Positions 25,299 through 32,925 of a stretch of 64,000 bases of DNA are shown here, piece by piece (within the stretch, counting starts at the first letter, position 1; the number at the start of each line of letters is the position of its first letter). The DNA comes from Pseudomonas piscis. Its GTDB lineage: Bacteria > Pseudomonadota > Gammaproteobacteria > Pseudomonadales > Pseudomonadaceae. Location: assembly GCF_009380155.1 (NCBI RefSeq), contig NZ_WHUV01000001.1, forward strand, positions 62,001 to 126,000, read 5' to 3'. Position numbers and translations under genes: made by a program. Below the pieces are notes generated by a model. The model was not told the DNA's origin. It did no database searches and saw nothing but the letters and a program-made list of their open reading frames with translations.

Positions 25299-26191
25299 CA
25301 GGCCTCCCAGTTCCAGCGGCTTTCCGCCACGGCGTCATGGGCGTGCAGGCTTTCTGCATGTACCACTCGCAGGGCGAAGGCGTTGATTCCGGGAGAGCGG
25401 CGCAGGGCCAGGTTGAGGCGGCGAGCGGCGTCTTCGCAGAACATCAGGTTCTGTCCGTTGGCCAGGGCAAAGGCCTGCTCGTCGGCCCGTTTTACGGCGG
25501 TTTGCACGGCGGTGCCCAGGGCGTTCTCGGCGTCGTCGATCACCGCGATCAGCGGTAATTCGTCGACGAAGTTGTCCAGTTGCAGGCGCAGTTCAGCGTG
25601 GCTGCGCTGGCTGTGGGGCGTGGCGACGATGCCTTGGGACGACCCCAACCAGGCCAGGACTTCGGCATGTTGCAAGGTCTTGTTGGCGAAGTCGTCGACG
25701 AATTGCTGCTGGATAAGCTGCCGAGCAAGCGCTGCAGAGCAGGGGCACGTTGAGGAATAGGGCACGTCGAGTTTTAGTTCCACGTGGAACATCGCATTTT
25801 TCAAACGCGCTTCGATGCTTAGCGGATAGCGCTTCCAGCCAGCCAATGGGCTGACCAAGGCTGGACGCTTGAGCAGCAGGTCCAGGTGAAGGCGCAGGTA
25901 GGCGTGTTGCGCCAGGCCTTCATGGCTGTCGAGGAAGCGTTGCAGCACCCGGCGCAGCAAGGCCGGATTTAGGTTCTGCTGCTCCAGCATCTCCAGGGCC
26001 AGGTACAGGCGAGACATGTGGATGCCCCGGGCCTCGCCATCGTCGAGGCTGACCCCGGCGTCGGCCAGGGCGGCGGTTCGCTGGCCATCTATCACTACAG
26101 GTAAGGCGATGCCACACATGCCGACCCAGTCCAGTGGCAAGGCTTGGCGTGAGGCCTGCGCGGCGATATCCGGCAGAGTCAGCGCGTTCAT
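25298..26191 (-). CDS. folE2: GTP cyclohydrolase FolE2
   Basis: A 297-residue protein of the FolE2 (GCYH-IB) family. Marker motifs are ARGIHMSRLY, YSSTCPCSAALAR with the catalytic Cys, and GQNLMFCEDAARR. It converts GTP to dihydroneopterin triphosphate for folate and, unlike FolE, works with metals other than zinc. It is first of a seven-gene operon and its ATG is 31 bases from a perfect Zur-box palindrome (26223-26237). A parS-type palindrome lies inside the gene at 25777. Confidence 0.95.
   Translation of the reverse strand: MNALTLPDIAAQASRQALPLDWVGMCGIALPVVIDGQRTAALADAGVSLDDGEARGIHMSRLYLALEMLEQQNLNPALLRRVLQRFLDSHEGLAQHAYLRLHLDLLLKRPALVSPLAGWKRYPLSIEARLKNAMFHVELKLDVPYSSTCPCSAALARQLIQQQFVDDFANKTLQHAEVLAWLGSSQGIVATPHSQRSHAELRLQLDNFVDELPLIAVIDDAENALGTAVQTAVKRADEQAFALANGQNLMFCEDAARRLNLALRRSPGINAFALRVVHAESLHAHDAVAESRWNWEA
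25777..25790. other. parS-type centromere site (ParB binding)
   Basis: A second perfect GTTCCACGTGGAAC palindrome, within folE2 and 13.65 kb from the one at 12126. Two exact copies in this window support a position in the origin-proximal parS region. Confidence 0.8.
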
Positions 26192-26222
26192 GAGCAGGTC
26201 CGTCGTTGGAAAAGATTCGACA

Positions 26223-26237
26223 TGTTATATTATAACA
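26223..26237. promoter_or_regulatory. Zur box between folE2 and amidase gene
   Basis: TGTTATATTATAACA is a perfect 7-1-7 inverted repeat matching the Pseudomonas Zur pattern GTTATnnnATAAC. An 18-bp core (ATTGTTATAATATAACAT in one orientation) is shared with the box at 28001. It sits between the divergent folE2 operon and the amidase gene and could repress both when zinc is plentiful. Confidence 0.88.
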
Positions 26238-26320
26238 ATACAGTCGATGGAAAGTTTTTCCTCAACGGTCATTCACCCTGCCTTGTGAGTACGGACGCTC
26301 CTTTATCTGCGGTAGTCGCC

Positions 26321-27541
26321 ATGCATAGACGTCAATTGCTCAACCTTTTGTTGGCCGGTACGGCCCTGGTGTTCCCCTGGAGTGTCGGGGCTACGCAGAT
26401 CCTAAGTGCGCGGCTGTGGAACTCCGCCGACAAGCTGCGCCTGGTGCTGGATCTGAGTGGTCCGGTGCACTACAAGACCTTCACCCTGAGCGCTCCCGAG
26501 CGGCTGATCGTCGACCTGAGCGGCGCGCGCCTGAATGGTGACTTCAGCCAGTTGGCCCTGGCCAACACGGTGATCCGCTCGATCCGGTCCGGACACTTCG
26601 GCCAGGGCGACACGCGGATCGTCCTCGACTTGAACCAGCCCGTGCAGCTCAACAGCTTCCTGTTGCCGCCCCAGGATGGCCAGGGTCATCGCCTGGTGCT
26701 GGATTTGGCCAGTAGTACCCGGGTCGCTCCCGGCATCGCCGCAGCCGCGGTCCCTGCTGCCAAACCCCAGGCCCCGGCGGACCGGGCCCATCCCAAGCGC
26801 GACATCATCGTGGTGGTGGACCCTGGGCATGGCGGCAAGGACCCGGGAGCCGTGGGCGCCAGGGGCGAGCGCGAGAAGGACGTAGTGCTGTCCATCGCCC
26901 AACTGCTGGCCAAGCGGCTCAAGCGCGAGAAGGGTTTCGACGTGAAGCTGGTGCGCAATGACGACTTCTTCGTGCCCCTGCGCAAGCGGGTGGAGATCGC
27001 CCGCAAGCACAAGGCCGACATGTTCATTTCGGTACATGCCGATGCCGCGCCGCGCCTGACCGCTTCGGGGGCCTCGGTGTTCGCCCTGTCCGAAGGCGGG
27101 GCGACGTCGGCCACTGCGCGTTTCATGGCCCAGCGGGAAAACGGTGTCGACCTGCTAGGGGCCAGCAGCTTGCTCAATCTCAAGGACAAGGATCCGATGC
27201 TGGCGGGGGTGATCCTGGATATGTCGATGAACGCCACCATCGCCGCCAGCCTGCAGTTGGGTGGCACGGTGCTCGATAGCTTGTCGGGGATCACCAGCCT
27301 GCACCAGAAGCGCGTGGAGCAGGCCGGGTTCGCGGTGCTCAAGTCCCCGGACGTGCCATCGATCCTGGTGGAGACCGGCTTCATTTCCAACAGTCGTGAC
27401 AGTCAGCGCCTGGTGACCGCGCGGCACCAGCAGGCGATCGCCGATGGCCTGTTCCAGGGCTTGCAGCGTTACTTCGAGAAGAACCCGCCGGTCAACAGCT
27501 ACATGGCCTGGCTCCAGGAAACCAGGAACCATCAGGCCTAG
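26321..27541 (+). CDS. amiA: N-acetylmuramoyl-L-alanine amidase (AMIN + Amidase_3)
   Basis: About 406 residues from the ATG at 26321. The N-terminus MHRRQLLNLLLAGTALVF has twin arginines and a hydrophobic core, like the Tat signal of AmiA/AmiC. An AMIN domain (about 30-140) is followed by the Amidase_3 domain with zinc ligands in DPGHGGKDPGA, GEREKDVV and ISVHADAA and catalytic Glu in LVETGFISN. It cleaves the stem peptide from septal peptidoglycan. A GTG at 26285 would add 12 residues and is a possible alternative start. The enzyme itself needs zinc, so a Zur-controlled extra copy probably keeps cell separation going in starvation. The same gene at this place in P. aeruginosa is named amiA. 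Confidence 0.9.
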   Translation: MHRRQLLNLLLAGTALVFPWSVGATQILSARLWNSADKLRLVLDLSGPVHYKTFTLSAPERLIVDLSGARLNGDFSQLALANTVIRSIRSGHFGQGDTRIVLDLNQPVQLNSFLLPPQDGQGHRLVLDLASSTRVAPGIAAAAVPAAKPQAPADRAHPKRDIIVVVDPGHGGKDPGAVGARGEREKDVVLSIAQLLAKRLKREKGFDVKLVRNDDFFVPLRKRVEIARKHKADMFISVHADAAPRLTASGASVFALSEGGATSATARFMAQRENGVDLLGASSLLNLKDKDPMLAGVILDMSMNATIAASLQLGGTVLDSLSGITSLHQKRVEQAGFAVLKSPDVPSILVETGFISNSRDSQRLVTARHQQAIADGLFQGLQRYFEKNPPVNSYMAWLQETRNHQA

Positions 27542-27548
27542 TCCGCCC

Positions 27549-27923
27549 TCAGCAACCAGTGAGGCGGCTGCAGGTGAACTGCCCACGGCTGCCGCCGGAA
27601 CTGGAGAACCGGTTGCGGGTGGTCCAGCCCACCCGTTGGCTGTAGCCAACCCAGGCCTCGCCGTCGGAGGCCAGGCCGGTGAAGAAGGTCAGCTGGCCGT
27701 AGCGGCTGCTGGTCTGGGCCCAGTAGCGCTTGCCGATCACTTCGAAGCCCCGCAGGTAGAGGGTGTTGCCGGCGGTGGCGACGCTATAGGCGTTGCCCTG
27801 CGGATCGACGCAGGCCAGCAGGTTGGCGCTGCGGGTGCAGTTGGCCAGGCTGTCGGGGGCGGCGGCTGCGGCGTGGCCGGTGAGCAGCAAGCCGCAAAGC
27901 AGGGCAGGCAGGAATGGGCGCAT
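27549..27923 (-). CDS. small secreted protein of the zinc island, unknown function
   Basis: A 124-residue protein with a signal peptide (MRPFLPALLCGLLLTGHAAAA). The mature part has four cysteines (NCTRS, LLACVD, FTCSRL and a final GC) and aromatic/glycine-rich strands, suggesting a small disulfide-bonded beta protein. The ATG at 27923 is chosen over a TTG at 27935. It starts 78 bases from the Zur box at 28001 and reads away from dksA2, so it may be zinc-repressed. I do not recognise the family. Confidence 0.75.
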   Translation of the reverse strand: MRPFLPALLCGLLLTGHAAAAAPDSLANCTRSANLLACVDPQGNAYSVATAGNTLYLRGFEVIGKRYWAQTSSRYGQLTFFTGLASDGEAWVGYSQRVGWTTRNRFSSSGGSRGQFTCSRLTGC

Positions 27924-28000
27924 GGCGATTCTCAAGGCGGCAGGAGCGCAGCATCGCGCCCTTCGTCATGTCGGGCAAGAGAAGGTTGGCGAAACTGCAT

Positions 28001-28015
28001 TGTTATAATATAACA
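28001..28015. promoter_or_regulatory. Zur box upstream of dksA2
   Basis: TGTTATAATATAACA is a perfect 7-1-7 inverted repeat and the exact reverse complement of the box at 26223. It ends 28 bases before the dksA2 start and lies between that gene and a divergent small secreted protein. Confidence 0.88.
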
Positions 28016-28043
28016 TTAAAACAAGCCCGATCCGTGACCCGCC

Positions 28044-28448
28044 ATGACTGAACAAGACCTGCTCGCCCAGCCCGATACGCACTACATGAACGAAGCCCAG
28101 CAAGGCTTCTTCCGCGAACTGCTGCTGGCACAGCGCAATGAATTGCAGGAACGCATCTGCGGCGAATTCGACCTGCTGCGCGAGCAGGAGGTCCACAGCG
28201 ACCCGGCGGATATCGGCAGCGCCGAGGAACAGCATCAATGGCAACTGCGCCTGCTGGAACGGGAAAAGAAGCTGCTGGACAAGATCGATGAAGCCCTGGA
28301 GCGCCTGGCCCGTGGCGAATACGGCTGGTGCCGCGATACCGGCGAGCCCATCGGCCTGCGGCGCTTGCTGCTACGGCCCACCGCCACCTTGTGTATCGAA
28401 GCCAAAGAACGCCAAGAGCTGCGCGAACGCCATCAACGGGCGCTTTGA
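28044..28448 (+). CDS. dksA2: DksA2, zinc-independent DksA paralog
   Basis: A 134-residue coiled-coil protein of the DksA/TraR family that modulates RNA polymerase with ppGpp. The tip region keeps DPADIGSAEE. The C-terminal region GWCRDTGEPIGLRRLLLRPT and TLCIEAKE aligns with the zinc finger of DksA, but only the first and third of the four cysteines remain (the second is Thr, the fourth is Ala), so it cannot hold structural zinc. It is 28 bases downstream of a perfect Zur box and replaces DksA when zinc is short. The zigA-type CobW gene follows 30 bases later. Confidence 0.95.
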   Translation: MTEQDLLAQPDTHYMNEAQQGFFRELLLAQRNELQERICGEFDLLREQEVHSDPADIGSAEEQHQWQLRLLEREKKLLDKIDEALERLARGEYGWCRDTGEPIGLRRLLLRPTATLCIEAKERQELRERHQRAL

Positions 28449-28478
28449 GCCAGCCGCGAACCTGATGAGGAACCACCC

Positions 28479-29687
28479 ATGACCGAACGTCTTCCCGTTA
28501 CCGTGCTGTCCGGCTTTCTCGGCGCCGGCAAAAGTACCTTGCTCAATCATGTGCTGCGCAACCGCGACAACCTGCGGGTGGCGGTGATCGTCAATGACAT
28601 GAGTGAAATCAACATCGACGGCAGCGAAGTACAGCGTGATGTCAGCCTCAATCGCGCCGAAGAAAAACTGGTGGAGATGAGCAACGGTTGCATCTGCTGC
28701 ACCCTGCGCGAAGACCTGCTGGAAGAGGTGGGCAAGCTGGCCCGGGACGGCCGCTTCGACTACCTGCTGATCGAATCCACCGGTATTTCCGAACCGTTGC
28801 CGGTGGCGGAAACCTTCACCTTCCGAGATGAGTCCGGCCAGAGCCTGGCGGACATCGCGCGGCTCGACACTATGGTCACCGTGGTCGACGGCATGAACTT
28901 CCTGGTGGATTACCAGGCCGCGCACAGCCTGGCCTCGCGGGGGGAAACCCTGGGCGAGGAAGACGAGCGCTCGATCACCGACCTGCTGATCGAGCAGGTG
29001 GAGTTCGCCGATGTGATCCTGGTGAGCAAGATCGACCTGATCAGCAGCCAAGAGCGCCAGGAACTGCTGGCGATCCTGGCGCGGCTCAATGCCCAGGCAG
29101 AGATCATCCCCATGGTCATGGGCCAGGTACCGCTGGCGAAGATCCTCAATACCGGCCGCTTCGACTTCGAGCGAGCGGCCCAGGCGCCGGGCTGGTTGCA
29201 GGAACTGCGGGGCGAGCACGTGCCGGAAACCGAGGAATATGGTATCGCCTCCAGTGCCTACCGGGCCCGGCGACCGTTTCATCCGCAGCGCTTCTTCGAT
29301 TTCATCAACCGGCCCTGGAGCAACGGCAAGTTGCTGCGCTCCAAGGGCTTCTTCTGGCTCGCCAGCAAGTACCAGGAGGCGGGCAGCTGGTCCCAGGCCG
29401 GCGGCCTGATGCGCCATGGCTTCGCCGGCCGCTGGTGGCGCTTCGTGCCCAAGCAGCACTGGCCCCAGGACGAGGAAGGCACGGCGGCGATCATGCACAA
29501 CTGGACTCCCGCCACCGGCGACTGCCGCCAGGAGCTGGTGTTCATCGGCCAGAACATCGACTTTGCCCAACTCACCGCCGAGCTGGACCAATGCCTGCTC
29601 GATGACGGGGAAATGGCCCTGGGCGTCGAGGCCTGGAGCTTGCTGGCCGATCCGTTTGGCCCCTGGCATGACGAGGAGGCCGCCTGA
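28479..29687 (+). CDS. zigA: CobW/COG0523 GTPase, putative zinc chaperone
   Basis: A 402-residue G3E GTPase. Walker [10 protein letters not shown] (12-20), the metal motif CICC (71-74), the switch ESTGISEP, the base motif SKID and a C-terminal CobW_C domain (from about 280, HPQRFFDFI) are all present. Members of this subgroup deliver zinc to client proteins at the cost of GTP. Position right after dksA2 and a Zur box points to zinc. The stop overlaps the start of the DUF1826 gene (29687), so the two are coupled. Confidence 0.92.
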   Translation: MTERLPVTVLSGFLGAGKSTLLNHVLRNRDNLRVAVIVNDMSEINIDGSEVQRDVSLNRAEEKLVEMSNGCICCTLREDLLEEVGKLARDGRFDYLLIESTGISEPLPVAETFTFRDESGQSLADIARLDTMVTVVDGMNFLVDYQAAHSLASRGETLGEEDERSITDLLIEQVEFADVILVSKIDLISSQERQELLAILARLNAQAEIIPMVMGQVPLAKILNTGRFDFERAAQAPGWLQELRGEHVPETEEYGIASSAYRARRPFHPQRFFDFINRPWSNGKLLRSKGFFWLASKYQEAGSWSQAGGLMRHGFAGRWWRFVPKQHWPQDEEGTAAIMHNWTPATGDCRQELVFIGQNIDFAQLTAELDQCLLDDGEMALGVEAWSLLADPFGPWHDEEAA

Positions 29688-30388
29688 TGCTGGCCTTGGG
29701 CGCGCCATTGACGCCGTTGGCCAGGCGTCCAGCGGCCTGGCCCCTGCTGGCCGGACGAGCGAGGGCGGCCCGGCGACCGGCGATCGGCTCGACCCCGGCG
29801 GTGCTGGCCGAAGTGCTCGCCGATGAGGTCAACCTCGGCCTCTGGCAGCGCCGGTTACCGGCGCATATCGCAGACTTCGGCGAGCTGCTGCTGTCGTTGA
29901 ACGAGCCGCTGGCGGAGTCCCTGAGCCTGGAATTGGCCGACGAGGACGCGGTGCCGAATTTGCGCGGGTTGGCGTCAGGATTCAGCGATTTGCAGGGATA
30001 TGACGGCTTTATCGCCGATGTTTCCTGGTTGGTCAGTGCTTTTTCCTGCCTGCTGGGCGCCCGCCGCGTAGGTTTGCGCTTGCGGGTGCTGGACAAGGCC
30101 ATGTGTCCGCGTTTCCACGTCGATCATGTACCGATGCGCCTGATCACCACCTATGCCGGTATTGGTAGTCAATGGCTGCGCGAAGGCGCAATGGATCGCC
30201 GGCAACTGGGCCAACCCGAGGCTGAGCCCCGGGATCCGGTGCTGATCCAGCAGATCGCCAGCGGCGCGGTCGCGCTGTTCAAGGGGGAGAAGTGGCATGG
30301 CAACGAAGGCTTCGGCCTGATTCATCGGTCCCCGCAGCCAGCGCCCGGCGAGCGCCGGTTGATCCTGACCCTGGACTGGCTGGGCTGA
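29687..30388 (+). CDS. DUF1826 family protein of Zur locus
   Basis: A 233-residue protein, coupled to the CobW gene. No function is established to my knowledge. The central motif PRFHVDHVPMRL (His144-Val-Asp146) and a distal His213 in LIHRSP followed 10-11 residues later by Arg223/224 (PGERRLILTLDW) resemble the HxD...H and 2-oxoglutarate-binding Arg of Fe(II)/2-oxoglutarate dioxygenases. This likeness is my reading of spacing, not a search result. Other visible His (147, 204) could also bind metal. The N-terminal 40 residues are Arg/Ala-rich and may be variable. Confidence 0.85.
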   Translation: MLALGAPLTPLARRPAAWPLLAGRARAARRPAIGSTPAVLAEVLADEVNLGLWQRRLPAHIADFGELLLSLNEPLAESLSLELADEDAVPNLRGLASGFSDLQGYDGFIADVSWLVSAFSCLLGARRVGLRLRVLDKAMCPRFHVDHVPMRLITTYAGIGSQWLREGAMDRRQLGQPEAEPRDPVLIQQIASGAVALFKGEKWHGNEGFGLIHRSPQPAPGERRLILTLDWLG

Positions 30389-30540
30389 CAGGCCGCTGCC
30401 GCAGGTTGCGCAAGCTTCGGCGCCGGGGCTATCCCGGGCCCCAGGTAGCGCTTGTGCGCAGAAGGCTACAGGCGAGCGGATTTTCGCCAGGGCCGGGAAG
30501 GGCGTAGCATCGCTTCACGGCTTTTTCGGATTTCTCCCCC

Positions 30541-31503
30541 ATGCTGCAGAACATCCCCACCCACGTGATTGCCGGGCCCCTGGGCGCCGGCAAGACCAGC
30601 CTGATTCGCCATCTGCTGGAGCAGCGGCCGGCCAACGAACGCTGGGCGATATTGATCAACGAGTTCGGCCAGATCGGCCTGGATGCAGCCTTGCTCAGCC
30701 GTGATGACGACGGTATCGCCTTTGGTGAGGTGGCCGGTGGCTGCCTGTGCTGCGTCAGCGGTGCGCCGTTCCAGGTCGGATTGGGGCGTCTGCTGCGCAA
30801 GGCCCAGCCCGATCGGCTGTTCATCGAACCCTCCGGTCTCGGTCATCCGGTGCAACTGCTCAAGCAGCTGGCGCAGGCGCCCTGGCAAGGCGTGCTGGCT
30901 TTGCAGCCATGCGTGCTGGTGCTCGACGCCCAGGCCCTGGCTGCGGGCCAGCCGTTGCCGGCGGCGCAGTCGCAAGCGCTGCCCGAAGCGGGCCTGCTGG
31001 TATTGAACAAGGATGAACTGCTCAGCGCCGACGATCGGCTGCGGGTGCTGGAGTTGCTGCCGGGGCGGCCGCTGTTCTGGACACGCCACGCGGCGTTGCC
31101 GCTGGCCGAGCTGCCGGGGTTGAGCGTCACTGCCCAGGCTGCCCTGGAGCCGCCCGAGCTGCCCCATGGCCTGGCGCAACTACCAGCGGTGTGGAGTGAT
31201 CCGACGCAGCCGATCTGCCTCAGCCAGGCCCAGGAGGATGGCTGGAGCATCGGTTGGCGCTGGCATCCGGGCCAGCAGTTCGACCTGGCGCGGATCGATC
31301 ACTGGCTACAGAACCTCGATTGGCGTCGGGCCAAGCTGGTGATCCATAGCACCGAGGGTTGGCGTTCGGGCAATGGCCTGGATAACTCGCCATTTAATTG
31401 GCTGCCCAGCGAGTGGCGGCGGGATTCGCGCCTGGAGCTGATCTTCGCAGAGCCTCAGGATGTGACCGCGCTGCAAGCCAGCCTGGCGCAGTGCCGCCTG
31501 TAG
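30541..31503 (+). CDS. second CobW/COG0523 GTPase
   Basis: A 320-residue G3E GTPase with Walker A GPLGAGKTS, CLCC at 68-71, EPSGLGHP and NKDE. It belongs to the same superfamily as the first CobW gene but is shorter and clearly divergent. A 152-bp gap separates it from DUF1826 and I see no Zur box there, so read-through or its own promoter are both possible. A second metal chaperone or a different client is likely. Confidence 0.9.
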   Translation: MLQNIPTHVIAGPLGAGKTSLIRHLLEQRPANERWAILINEFGQIGLDAALLSRDDDGIAFGEVAGGCLCCVSGAPFQVGLGRLLRKAQPDRLFIEPSGLGHPVQLLKQLAQAPWQGVLALQPCVLVLDAQALAAGQPLPAAQSQALPEAGLLVLNKDELLSADDRLRVLELLPGRPLFWTRHAALPLAELPGLSVTAQAALEPPELPHGLAQLPAVWSDPTQPICLSQAQEDGWSIGWRWHPGQQFDLARIDHWLQNLDWRRAKLVIHSTEGWRSGNGLDNSPFNWLPSEWRRDSRLELIFAEPQDVTALQASLAQCRL

Positions 31504-31533
31504 CGGCGCGAACGAGGGCTGTTCAAGAAGTGA

Positions 31534-31923
31534 TCAGTTACGCTTGCGGTGCTCTTCGCGCCACTGGCTCAGTTCGATGATCTCGGCGCTGGGCAGTGGC
31601 TCCTTGACCTCAAAGGGATAGGGCGCCAGCTCGATATGCGCGCTATGGGCGCCGAACTGGGTGATGGTCCCCGAATGGCGGGTCTCGCCGGTCACCGTGA
31701 ACTCGAAATTGTAGATCCGCGCCAGGCGCCGGCGGCCCTTGGCATCCTTGACGAAGCCGATGCGCTTGAGGGCCACGTTGCCGTCCAGCAGTTCGATATC
31801 GAGCCGGGCGCAATGCTGCTTGACCCGCTCCAGTGCCCGCTCGCGCAGGCCGTGGTTGTGCCACAACCAGGCAGCGCCGGTTGCCAGCAACATCAAGACA
31901 AAGATGTTTTCAAGGGTCAGCAT
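31534..31923 (-). CDS. DUF3301 family membrane-anchored protein
   Basis: A 129-residue protein with an N-terminal membrane helix (MLTLENIFVLMLLATGAAWLW) and a basic, soluble domain (RALERVKQHCARLDIELLDG, then YNFEFTVTGE), matching DUF3301. Function unknown. The ATG at 31923 is preferred to a TTG at 31938. It is convergent with the second CobW gene and divergent from pdxY. Confidence 0.85.
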   Translation of the reverse strand: MLTLENIFVLMLLATGAAWLWHNHGLRERALERVKQHCARLDIELLDGNVALKRIGFVKDAKGRRRLARIYNFEFTVTGETRHSGTITQFGAHSAHIELAPYPFEVKEPLPSAEIIELSQWREEHRKRN

Positions 31924-32040
31924 GAAGGTGTGCTCCAACGAAGTGACATCAGCTTAACTGCGTCTCCGGTCTGTCGTACAGGCTGCGTTTAGTCGCATAC
32001 TGCGCGGCTTGAATTCTCCCGGTTCTATGGAAAATCCTGC

Positions 32041-32913
32041 ATGAAACGTACGCCCCACCTGCTTGCGATCCAGTCCCATGTGGTTTTCGGCCACGCCGGT
32101 AACAGCGCTGCGGTATTTCCCATGCAGCGGGTGGGGGTGAATGTCTGGCCCTTGAACACGGTGCAGTTTTCCAACCACACGCAGTATGGCCAATGGGCCG
32201 GGGAAGTGCTGGCGCCCAGGCAGATTCCCGAGTTGGTTGAGGGCATCGCCGCCATCGGCGAGTTGGGCAACTGCGACGCGATCCTCTCCGGCTACCTGGG
32301 CAGCGCGGCCCAGGGCCGGGCGATCCTCAGCGGCGTGGCGCGGATCAAGGCGGTCAATCCCAAGGCCTTGTACCTGTGCGACCCGGTGATGGGCCACCCG
32401 GAGAAGGGCTGCATCGTGCCGGAGGAAGTCAGCGACTTCCTGCTCGACGAGGCGGCGGCCATGGCGGATTTCCTTTGTCCCAACCAGCTGGAACTGGACA
32501 GCTTCTGCGGGCGCAAGCCGCAATCGTTGTTCGATTGCCTGGCCATGGCTCGCTCGCTGCTGGAAAGGGGGCCCAAGGCCGTGCTGGTCAAGCACCTGGA
32601 CTACCCCGGCAAGCTGGCCGACGGCTTCGAGATGCTGCTGGTGACCGCCGACGGCAGCTGGCACCTGCGGCGTCCGCTGCTGGCCTTCCCGCGTCAGCCG
32701 GTGGGGGTGGGCGACCTGACTTCGGGCCTGTTCCTGGCCCGGGTGCTGCTGGGCGACAGCCTGGTGGCGGCGTTCGAGTTCACCGCCGCGGCTGTGCACG
32801 AGGTGTTGCTGGAAACCCAGGCCTGCGCCAGCTACGAGCTGGAACTGGTGCGCGCCCAGGATCGTATCGCCCATCCCCGGGTACGTTTCGAGGCCGTGCC
32901 GATCGGCATTTGA
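32041..32913 (+). CDS. pdxY: pyridoxal kinase PdxY
   Basis: A 290-residue ribokinase-fold enzyme of the expected PdxY size. The N-terminus [21 protein letters not shown] and [12 protein letters not shown] form the pyridoxal pocket; YLCDPVMGH and the C-terminal [12 protein letters not shown], with the catalytic Asp in GVGD, bind ATP. It phosphorylates pyridoxal to pyridoxal 5'-phosphate in the B6 salvage pathway. It stands alone, convergent with an APC permease gene. Confidence 0.95.
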   Translation: MKRTPHLLAIQSHVVFGHAGNSAAVFPMQRVGVNVWPLNTVQFSNHTQYGQWAGEVLAPRQIPELVEGIAAIGELGNCDAILSGYLGSAAQGRAILSGVARIKAVNPKALYLCDPVMGHPEKGCIVPEEVSDFLLDEAAAMADFLCPNQLELDSFCGRKPQSLFDCLAMARSLLERGPKAVLVKHLDYPGKLADGFEMLLVTADGSWHLRRPLLAFPRQPVGVGDLTSGLFLARVLLGDSLVAAFEFTAAAVHEVLLETQACASYELELVRAQDRIAHPRVRFEAVPIGI

Positions 32914-32925
32914 TCGGCCCCTGCC

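Noticed and set aside
26222..26320. N-terminal extension of the amidase from 26222
   Set aside because: It would be translated through the Zur box and promoter; the Tat-like signal begins at 26321.
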